Assembly: GCA_937901365.1 (NCBI GenBank)
Contig: CALCEF010000007.1
Location: forward strand, 1-7,460
DNA: 7,460 nucleotides
Source of the DNA: an uncultured euryarchaeote
GTDB lineage: Archaea; Thermoplasmatota; Poseidoniia; Poseidoniales; Thalassarchaeaceae
Direction: 5' to 3'
Positions within the stretch are counted from its first letter, which is position 1. Every line of letters starts with the position of its first letter. Shown here one piece after another: positions 1 through 5,410 of the stretch. The translations under genes and the position numbers were made by a program. The notes below the pieces were generated by a model. It was not told where the DNA came from, did no database searches, and saw only the letters and a program-made list of their open reading frames with translations.

Positions 1-414
1 GGATGGAGTGGTAAACGGCTTCACAAATCACTTCGAGGCCGAAATATATCGATTAAGTCAGCATTGCTAGATCAGAAGATTGTCGTTGGAATCGGGAACA
101 TCTACGCGAGTGAAATTCTGTTTAGAGCTGGCGTATCTCCGAAACGTCTGGCGAAAAATGTGTCCGAAAAGATGTCGATTCGAATTTATGATGAGGCACA
201 AATCGTGCTACTGACTGCAATTGAGGCAGGGGGTTCTACCCTCAAAGACGGTCAATTCAAACAAATCGATGGCAATTTAGGTTATTTTCCACATGAATTT
301 GCTGTATATGATCGAGAAGACGAAGTTTGCACCTCTGTCGAATGTTCAAACACCATCAAAAGAGTGGTTCAATCGGGCCGTTCGACCTTCTATTGCAGCC
401 GTTGTCAGCGATAA
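1..414 (+). CDS. mutM: Formamidopyrimidine-DNA glycosylase (Fpg/MutM), 3' part
   Basis: This is a base-excision repair enzyme that removes oxidised purines such as 8-oxoguanine and formamidopyrimidines and nicks the abasic site. The frame is open from base 1, so about the first half, including the catalytic N-terminal proline, lies outside the window; 137 residues remain. Visible are the helix-two-turn-helix region (LLDQKIVVGIGNIYASEIL, with the DNA-contacting Asn of GIGN), the GGSTLKDG and GYFPHEFAVY segments, and the C-terminal zinc finger ending GRSTFYCSRCQR. The finger has Cys-x4-Cys-x16-Cys-x2-Cys spacing; the E. coli type has two residues between the first pair. The conserved finger Arg (GRSTF) is present. 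An internal TTG at 64 is not the start, because conserved Fpg sequence continues upstream of it. Fpg is mainly bacterial, so in an archaeal genome it suggests old horizontal transfer (inference). Identification is secure. Confidence 0.95.
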   Translation, partial: GWSGKRLHKSLRGRNISIKSALLDQKIVVGIGNIYASEILFRAGVSPKRLAKNVSEKMSIRIYDEAQIVLLTAIEAGGSTLKDGQFKQIDGNLGYFPHEFAVYDREDEVCTSVECSNTIKRVVQSGRSTFYCSRCQR

Positions 415-582
415 ACGGGGCACTGCGAGCCATATTGTAGGATTTTAGGCACCGATTATCGGACTCTCGGATATGCGAAAAAGGGCGAAAAATCGCTATT
501 ATTGACTTTATCTAGTCCTTTCTCTTTAAATACTGACCGAGAAAGGCGGAACCGCTCGACACGCAGCGAGCAGGATGAAAAA
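415..582. other. Intergenic region between mutM and the MIP-like gene
   Basis: This spacer holds the promoter of the next gene at its right end. It also has two weak inverted repeats: CCGAT-T-ATCGG at 452-462, and GCGA-AAAA-TCGC at 485-496. Neither is followed by a convincing T-run, so no clear terminator for mutM is visible. No coding sequence is supported here. Confidence 0.5.
525..532 (+). promoter_or_regulatory. TATA box for the MIP-like gene
   Basis: TTTAAATA is a good archaeal TATA-like box. Transcription starting about 26 nt downstream would begin near 554, giving a leader of about 30 nt before the ATG at 583. A weak Shine-Dalgarno-like AGGATGA (572-578) sits 4 nt before that ATG. The box makes the in-frame ATG at 502 unlikely, because that codon would lie upstream of the transcript. 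Confidence 0.55.
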
Positions 583-1185
583 ATGGAAATGAACGATAAG
601 GGAATGGTCGCAGAGGCCATCGGCAGTATGGCGATTACGCTACTTGTTTGGGGAACTATATCTGAAAATGCAGCACCCCATGACAGTGCAGTAATGGCTG
701 GCGCAGCTGGTGTCACTCTTGCAATCATGTGGATGACGTTTAAGGGATCTGAAATTTTGCCGATTATCACAATCGGTAACATGGCAGCCGGACGAACGGA
801 TTGGCAAACTGGTGCACTGAACTTTTGCATGCAGATCCTCGGTGGTCTGATTGGTGCAGCTGTACTTGCTTGGCAAGGAGAAACAGTCTACGAGGCCGCA
901 GGCGCATTGGATGCAACCGGTGCAGCAACCGCTCTACTAGGTGGCTTCCTGATGATGACTGTATGGGATCGCCTTGGCGGTGGCTGGGAAGCTGGTGCCT
1001 TTGCATCGGTTCTCATCGTCGCAGGCGTAACTCTGGCTTCGGCTAGCAGCCTTGGTGGAACACTCGCCGCTGGTGAAATCGGAGACACAGACAACTTTGT
1101 CGCTGTCTTCGGCACATTGATTGTCGGTGGTATTGGTGCTGCAGCAGCATTGATGCTAAGCGATCAAATCTTCGAAGAAGAGTAA
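583..1185 (+). CDS. MIP/aquaporin-fold membrane protein lacking NPA motifs
   Basis: This is a 200-residue, strongly hydrophobic protein with about six membrane segments. Its first half aligns without gaps to the canonical aquaporin at 4737-5408: both share the pattern Pro-x2-Thr-Ile-Gly-x-Met-Ala-x2-Arg (here LPIITIGNMAAGR, residues 59-71), followed by a similar Gln-x-x-Gly-x-x-x-Ala helix. The first NPA is replaced by Leu-Pro-Ile (59-61). In the second half the position of NPAR aligns to Gly-Asp-Thr-Asp (167-170), so the second NPA and the selectivity-filter Arg are also absent. The His at the helix-2 filter position is Ala39. I infer the fold is kept but ordinary water or glycerol conduction is doubtful; it could be a divergent channel, a subunit, or a structural protein. 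The start at 583 is chosen because of the TATA box at 525-532; ATG 589 is an alternative. It seems to be transcribed alone, between its own promoter and a strong terminator. Homology to MIP is likely; function is unknown. Confidence 0.75.
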   Translation: MEMNDKGMVAEAIGSMAITLLVWGTISENAAPHDSAVMAGAAGVTLAIMWMTFKGSEILPIITIGNMAAGRTDWQTGALNFCMQILGGLIGAAVLAWQGETVYEAAGALDATGAATALLGGFLMMTVWDRLGGGWEAGAFASVLIVAGVTLASASSLGGTLAAGEIGDTDNFVAVFGTLIVGGIGAAAALMLSDQIFEEE

Positions 1186-1227
1186 GCCAGTCAAACGGCA
1201 AACCCTCAAGATAACACACGGGCGATT

Positions 1228-1265
1228 CGGGGGCGGAAAACCGCCCCCGGGTTGCCTTTTTTTTT
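1228..1265 (+). terminator. Hairpin plus T-run terminator
   Basis: A perfect 9-bp GC stem, CGGGGGCGG (1228-1236) and CCGCCCCCG (1241-1249), closes on an AAAA loop. Two G-U pairs could lengthen it. Seven bases later comes a run of nine T (1257-1265). It lies 43 nt after the stop codon of the MIP-like gene. This has the form of a bacterial Rho-independent terminator; in archaea the T-run alone may be sufficient, so the strong stem is notable. Confidence 0.85.
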
Positions 1266-1268
1266 GAA

Positions 1269-1276
1269 TTATAATT
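1269..1276 (+). promoter_or_regulatory. Probable TATA box for the lgt-tes unit
   Basis: TTATAATT lies just after the terminator T-run. A start about 26 nt downstream falls near 1298, giving a leader of about 15 nt. That leader would contain GGAG (1306-1309), which sits 4 nt before the ATG at 1314. The octamer GGAGTTCC is repeated on either side of the start (1306-1313 and 1316-1323), so the second copy is coding. Confidence 0.45.
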
Positions 1277-1313
1277 TCCTCAGCGTTAAGGGCTGAATGC
1301 TATACGGAGTTCC

Positions 1314-2054
1314 ATGGAGTTCCCCGTCTATTTTTTCGGTGTCTCTGCTCATCTCGTATTCGAGCTCCTTGGATACGTAGTAGGATTCGCTTTTCTCATG
1401 CGTGAAAGACGTCTGCATGGTGACACCGTAGATAGTGAGAATCGAGCCTGGTTGATATTGGCTGCATTGGTAGGGGCTCTGTTCGGCGCTCGATTGTTAG
1501 CACTGATTGAGCACTCGGATGAGATTGGTTCAGATATCCCGATTCTATTCCTTGGAGGCAAGACAATCGTTGGTGGATTATTGGGTGGGACGATTGGGAT
1601 TGAACTCGCGAAGAAAATCATGGGAATTACCGTTCGAACTGGGGATGTCTACGTGACACCACTGATCATTTCCATGGCGATTGGGCGAATCGGTTGTTTC
1701 TTGACAGGTTTGCCTGATGCAACCTATGGTTATCACACCGATTTACCATGGGGGGTGGATTTTGGTGACGGCCCTCGCCATCCGACGCAATTGTATGGCA
1801 TCATTGCCCTTGGAGCCATTTGGGCTTTCCTAGAGAAATGGGATACGCCGGTTGTTGGTCAACGTTTCCAGATGTTCATGGCTCTGTATTTGATTTGGCG
1901 AATCATCGTTGATTCGATCAAAGATACCACTACGGTAGAATGGTTGGGTTTGACTCCGATTCAATGGGCCTGTGTACTTGGATTGCTGTGGTTCTTTACC
2001 TACGGTAAGCCGGGTGAACGTTCAATAGAAGATGACCTTCACCCAAATGTATGA
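1314..2054 (+). CDS. lgt: Lgt-like prolipoprotein diacylglyceryl transferase family protein
   Basis: This 246-residue multi-span membrane protein belongs to the Lgt family, which in bacteria moves diacylglyceryl from phosphatidylglycerol to the lipobox cysteine of preprolipoproteins. Family landmarks are GGKTIVGGLLGG (81-92, matching bacterial GGMSFHGG), the Lgt signature GRIGCFLTG (124-132) with its essential Arg125, and RHPTQLY (155-161), matching E. coli RHPSQLY with its essential Arg. A late helix, GQRFQMFMALYLIWRIIVD, also fits. Two positions differ from E. coli: the catalytic-region His103 aligns to Val86, and Asn146 of GRLGNF aligns to Cys128. It is therefore a divergent branch, perhaps with another acceptor or donor. 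In an archaeon the donor would presumably be an ether lipid (inference). Its stop overlaps the tes start by 4 nt (ATGA), so the two are very probably co-translated. Family call firm; reaction unknown. Confidence 0.85.
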   Translation: MEFPVYFFGVSAHLVFELLGYVVGFAFLMRERRLHGDTVDSENRAWLILAALVGALFGARLLALIEHSDEIGSDIPILFLGGKTIVGGLLGGTIGIELAKKIMGITVRTGDVYVTPLIISMAIGRIGCFLTGLPDATYGYHTDLPWGVDFGDGPRHPTQLYGIIALGAIWAFLEKWDTPVVGQRFQMFMALYLIWRIIVDSIKDTTTVEWLGLTPIQWACVLGLLWFFTYGKPGERSIEDDLHPNV

Positions 2055-3553
2055 GCGGCAAGGTTCGGGACTACCTGTTCTACGATTCAGCCACCAGCGT
2101 CTGCTCTGCCTGTCTGCGTCGTGCAGAAGGTAAAATCATCATTCAGGAAAACAACGTCTACATGGACAAGCTGTGCTATTCCTGTGCAAATCGAGAGAAA
2201 GTGCTACTTTCCGATGATGCGGAATATTACCGCCGATGCCGCGAGGTCTATGTCAAACCCAGTGAGATGCCAGAGCGCTGGAACACACCGATGAAGTATG
2301 GCTGTCCATATGATTGCGGGCTTTGCCCGTCTCACGAACAACACTCCTGCTTGACCTTGATTGAAGTGACAGATCATTGCAATCTCAAGTGCCCAATTTG
2401 TTATGCGGATAGTGGACCAGAGCGCAAGGAAGACTATCGCTCATTGGAACATATCATCCAGATGTTGGACGCGGTGGTTGAGAACGAACTGGAGCCCGAT
2501 GTGATTCAGATTTCAGGTGGAGAACCAACGCTCCATCCGAATTTCTTTGAAATCCTCGATGCGGTTCGAGAACGACCCGTCCAGCACTTGATGGTCAATA
2601 CAAACGGAATCCGAATCGCCAATGAGCCAGATTTCGCTGCGAGATTGGCCGAATACAAACCAGGCTTCGAATTGTATCTTCAGTTTGACAGTTTAGAGCG
2701 TGAGCCATTGATGCGCTTGCGTGGAGCAGACCTGCGAGACATTCGACGAAAGGCTTTGGAGAATCTCGAGGCCCACAATGTCTCAACCACGCTTGTGGTA
2801 ACTTTGCAAAAGGGTTTGAACGACCATGAAATTGGCGAGATTATCGAACACGCTCTCTCTTGGAATTGTGTTCGGGGTGTCACCTTCCAGCCGATTCAGG
2901 AAGCGGGTAGACATGATGACTACGACGTCTCCAAAGATCGTCTCACACTTTCCGAAGTCAGACGAATGATTGGCGAGCAATCCTCGACGTTTGAAGTCGA
3001 AGACATGCTACCTGTGCCATGCCACCCAGATTCAATCGCCATGGCCTATGCACTTCGCATGGGTGGGACAACCGTACCACTCACGCGTCACATCGACGAT
3101 GAAACCCTTCTGGCCGGTCCGCGCTCGACCATTCAGTTTGAGCAAGATCAGGAACTGAAGGCCAAGGTGCTGAGTTTACTTTCCACCGCACACAGTCCCG
3201 ATTCAGCGGGTCATTCCCTTGCCCAATTGTTGTGCTGCTTACCTGAACTTGAGATGCCAACCGAATTCTCCTATGACAATGTCTTCCGAATCATCATCAT
3301 GGATTTCATCGATGCGCATTCCTTCGATTTGCGCAGCGTCAAGAAAACCTGTGTACACATTGTCAGCCCGGATCTTCGCCTCATCCCATTCGATACCTAC
3401 AACATGTTCTATCGCGGTGAGTTGGAAGAGACCGTTCTCGAACCGATTCGCCGTGAACTCGCTCTTGCGGGCATGGCCCTATTAACACCGAAAGAGAAAC
3501 GCGATTTACTGGGGAGTCTACCGATGGCACAGGGAGAGGTTGCCGATGAGTGA
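2051..3553 (+). CDS. tes: Tes-type radical SAM protein (tetraether lipid synthase family)
   Basis: This 500-residue protein resembles tetraether synthase (Tes, also called GDGT-MAS; characterised member MJ0619), which uses radical SAM chemistry to couple the ends of two lipid tails into membrane-spanning chains. In order: an N-terminal rubredoxin-like or zinc-ribbon element (Cys18, 21, 42, 45); the family hallmark YGCPYDCGLCPSHEQHSC with Cys85, 89, 92 and 100, likely an auxiliary cluster; the radical SAM motif CNLKCPIC (Cys110, 114, 117); the SAM-binding GGEPT (156-160); QFDSL (211-215); PVPCHPD with Cys324; Cys395 and 396; and KKTCVHIV with Cys434 followed by PFDTYN (446-451). The full length and cofactor cysteines argue for an active enzyme. 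Close homologues also occur in bacteria, so the exact substrate is not fixed by sequence. It overlaps the Lgt-like gene by 4 nt and the next gene by 8 nt, which puts it in the middle of a three-gene operon. Confidence 0.85.
   Translation: MSGKVRDYLFYDSATSVCSACLRRAEGKIIIQENNVYMDKLCYSCANREKVLLSDDAEYYRRCREVYVKPSEMPERWNTPMKYGCPYDCGLCPSHEQHSCLTLIEVTDHCNLKCPICYADSGPERKEDYRSLEHIIQMLDAVVENELEPDVIQISGGEPTLHPNFFEILDAVRERPVQHLMVNTNGIRIANEPDFAARLAEYKPGFELYLQFDSLEREPLMRLRGADLRDIRRKALENLEAHNVSTTLVVTLQKGLNDHEIGEIIEHALSWNCVRGVTFQPIQEAGRHDDYDVSKDRLTLSEVRRMIGEQSSTFEVEDMLPVPCHPDSIAMAYALRMGGTTVPLTRHIDDETLLAGPRSTIQFEQDQELKAKVLSLLSTAHSPDSAGHSLAQLLCCLPELEMPTEFSYDNVFRIIIMDFIDAHSFDLRSVKKTCVHIVSPDLRLIPFDTYNMFYRGELEETVLEPIRRELALAGMALLTPKEKRDLLGSLPMAQGEVADE
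3536..3540 (+). promoter_or_regulatory. Shine-Dalgarno site fixing the start at 3546
   Basis: GAGGT inside the last codons of tes lies 5 nt before ATG 3546. The in-frame TTG at 3540 overlaps this site and is therefore an unlikely start. Confidence 0.6.
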
Positions 3554-4640
3554 TGAATACGAGCCGGATTCCCCCATCATTTCCGTTGAAACTCCAAGTT
3601 TGTCCGGGACTCCAACAGCACTGATGGGCTCTGAAGGTTCAGCGGCAGTTCCGGATGGTACGGGAAATTACGAATTCATCACAGGTCCCGATGGCCAAAC
3701 CTACGCTGTGATGAAGGAACCCTTCGTTTGGAAGAAATTCTTCATTGGCTTAGGAATCCCTCTTTTCCTGATGATTGTCCCCATCATACTCGCAATGATT
3801 GCAGAAGGGATCGATTATCAAACGTGGGACAAGTATGAATCTGAATTTTTGGATTTGGAATTGGAAAATGGAACGAACTACTCAGCAACTTACACACTAG
3901 ACTCCGACCGTCATCTTGAATGGTGCGCCATCCATGAGAATTATGCATATGAGAATCGTTGGTACTACTGTGAAGTTCAAGATAACTCATTGATGACGGT
4001 GTACGCAGGAACAAGAATCCAAGTAGACCTCGTTCGCGGCAATGGTACATCCTATTACGCCAACTTCTCACTGGAATCTGAACAAATGTTCCGAAATTGT
4101 GAGGCATTGGGTTGGGAATATGATGCTTGGGTATATTGTGAAGTTCATGTTCAGGAAGAAACCAGTCATGCACACATCCTGAAAGAAACATGGGATGATG
4201 ATGGTGAATACTCCAGCGCAGAAGTCGGGTATTGGAATAGCACCACTGAAGTGATTACTTATGATGATGGAGAGAATCATGGGGTTGAACTTGAGATGTT
4301 CATCACAATCAACGAAGAGGTCGGAATATGGACACAAGAGGAAGGAATCTTCCGCTTCGATAGTGGCGAAGACCATGGAAACTCAGTCGACCTTGAAGTT
4401 GAAACGATTGACAAGGAATTGTATGAACAGGGCGATACCAACCAGAATACGGTTGACGTATTACTCGGTATTGCATGGATCATGTGCATGGGTGCCCCAC
4501 TCATATCGATTGCAATGGTCATCTACGGATTTGCAGCAAGTGGTGGGAAAGCGATTGGAGTTGGTGCGTCGGTTGCGCTTGCATCGTTCCCTATCCTCGG
4601 TTTCTTCGGTTGCGTCGCCATCTTCTCGGCAGGATGGTAA
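3546..4640 (+). CDS. Membrane-anchored protein with duplicated Cys-pair repeats, function unknown
   Basis: I do not recognise this 364-residue protein. Residues 1-60 look disordered and acidic, with no signal peptide. One membrane helix lies at about 64-87 and two more at about 304-330 and 338-362; the acidic part between them (about 88-300) is probably outside the cell. That part begins with two copies of a unit: Asn-Gly-Thr-x-Tyr-x-Ala, then Leu-Asp/Glu-Ser, Cys, and Trp-x-Tyr-Cys-Glu-Val (residues 108-144 with Cys127 and 142; 166-200 with Cys185 and 198). The paired cysteines could form disulfides. A second repeat follows: YDDGENHG (239-246) and FDSGEDHG (271-278), each leading into a Leu-Glu strand. 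NGT, NYS, NGT, NFS and NST sequons fit archaeal N-glycosylation. The gene overlaps tes by 8 nt and has its own Shine-Dalgarno site, so it belongs to the Lgt-like/Tes operon. A surface or accessory role linked to the lipid enzymes is only inferred from position. Confidence 0.8.
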   Translation: MSDEYEPDSPIISVETPSLSGTPTALMGSEGSAAVPDGTGNYEFITGPDGQTYAVMKEPFVWKKFFIGLGIPLFLMIVPIILAMIAEGIDYQTWDKYESEFLDLELENGTNYSATYTLDSDRHLEWCAIHENYAYENRWYYCEVQDNSLMTVYAGTRIQVDLVRGNGTSYYANFSLESEQMFRNCEALGWEYDAWVYCEVHVQEETSHAHILKETWDDDGEYSSAEVGYWNSTTEVITYDDGENHGVELEMFITINEEVGIWTQEEGIFRFDSGEDHGNSVDLEVETIDKELYEQGDTNQNTVDVLLGIAWIMCMGAPLISIAMVIYGFAASGGKAIGVGASVALASFPILGFFGCVAIFSAGW

Positions 4641-4709
4641 TCCTGATTTTTCGCAGGACCCAGCATTCTTGATGCGCATTGTTCATAGACGAACTTCAGT
4701 GACCACCGT

Positions 4710-4736
4710 CTGAATCTAAGGATTCAGAGTGATCAC
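4710..4736 (+). promoter_or_regulatory. Hairpin and palindrome before the aquaporin start
   Basis: CTGAATC (4710-4716) and GATTCAG (4721-4727) form a perfect 7-bp stem with a TAAG loop. The palindrome GTGATCAC (4729-4736) then abuts the ATG at 4737. GTGATC also matches part of the Shine-Dalgarno consensus, though it is very close to the start. There is no T-run, so a terminator is unlikely. An RNA structure affecting translation or an operator is possible. No clear TATA box is seen in 4641-4736, so the aquaporin may be read from the upstream operon. Confidence 0.4.
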
Positions 4737-5408
4737 ATGTGCAAAGAAACAGAAGCCAAGTTGTATGCTGAAGGAATCGCCACGTTCGCCTTGACGTTCA
4801 TCGGTGCAGGCGCCATTTGGGTCTCCGGTGGTGATCTGTTAACGGTGGCTGTCGCGCATGGAATCATCCTTTCAGTCATGGTTTCGGCTACGATGAATAT
4901 CTCCGGGGGACACATCAATCCGGCGGTCACAATCGGTTTCATGGCCACCAATCGGATCGATTCCAAACTCGGTGCAAAGTACATCGCAGCCCAATTAGCA
5001 GGCGCGTTCCTTGCGGGTGGTATTCTCTATTCAATCGGTGCTGGAGGTGTGGGTACACCGGCCCCTGGTGATACAATTATCGAGGTCAGCACTCAACAAG
5101 CCATTCTGATTGAGGCCGTCTTGACGTTCTTGCTGATGACAGTGATCATGGGCACTGCAGTGGACGACCGTGCTCCAGCAGGCATTGCCGGGTTTGGCAT
5201 TGGTCTGGTGGTCATGGCGGACATCCTGATGGGTGGTCCACTCACTGGTGCGGCGATGAACCCAGCTCGCTGGGCAGGTGTCTGGGTCTTTGGTGACATG
5301 GAGAACAATATCGATCTCATCATCTACACCGTGGGCCCAATCATGGGTGCCTTGCTCGGTGTCCTCCTTTGGGACAAGATGACGCCTGGTGAGGCTGATT
5401 CTGAGTAA
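4737..5408 (+). CDS. Aquaporin / MIP family channel, TIP-like filter
   Basis: This is a 223-residue six-helix channel for water or small neutral solutes in the cell membrane. Both pore motifs are intact: GGHINPAVT (NPA at 61-63) and GGPLTGAAMNPAR (NPA at 175-177). Counting offsets from the NPA motifs against E. coli AqpZ places the aromatic/arginine filter at His41, Ile163, Ala172 and Arg178. His-Ile-Ala-Arg is the filter type of several plant vacuolar TIPs, many of which pass water, glycerol, urea or ammonia. AqpZ has Phe-His-Thr-Arg. The Asp that follows the filter Arg in GlpF is Trp179 here, so this is not a typical GlpF. Length is normal for the family. The gene lies 96 nt after the lipid operon and converges with the minus-strand pair, its stop codon 2 nt from theirs. 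Substrate remains a prediction. Confidence 0.93.
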   Translation: MCKETEAKLYAEGIATFALTFIGAGAIWVSGGDLLTVAVAHGIILSVMVSATMNISGGHINPAVTIGFMATNRIDSKLGAKYIAAQLAGAFLAGGILYSIGAGGVGTPAPGDTIIEVSTQQAILIEAVLTFLLMTVIMGTAVDDRAPAGIAGFGIGLVVMADILMGGPLTGAAMNPARWAGVWVFGDMENNIDLIIYTVGPIMGALLGVLLWDKMTPGEADSE

Positions 5409-5410
5409 TC

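Noticed and set aside
64..66. TTG at 64 as the start of the glycosylase gene
   Set aside because: The frame is open from base 1 and conserved Fpg sequence (LRGRNISIKSALLDQ) runs through it.
502..582. N-terminal extension of the MIP-like protein from ATG 502
   Set aside because: The extension is charged and unlike the family, and the TATA box at 525-532 lies inside it.
456..830. Minus-strand open frame opposite the MIP-like gene
   Set aside because: It is a shadow of the real gene, with no promoter or recognisable protein.
3784..4376. Minus-strand open frames opposite the repeat protein
   Set aside because: They have unlikely compositions and no ribosome site, while the plus strand shows clear protein repeats.
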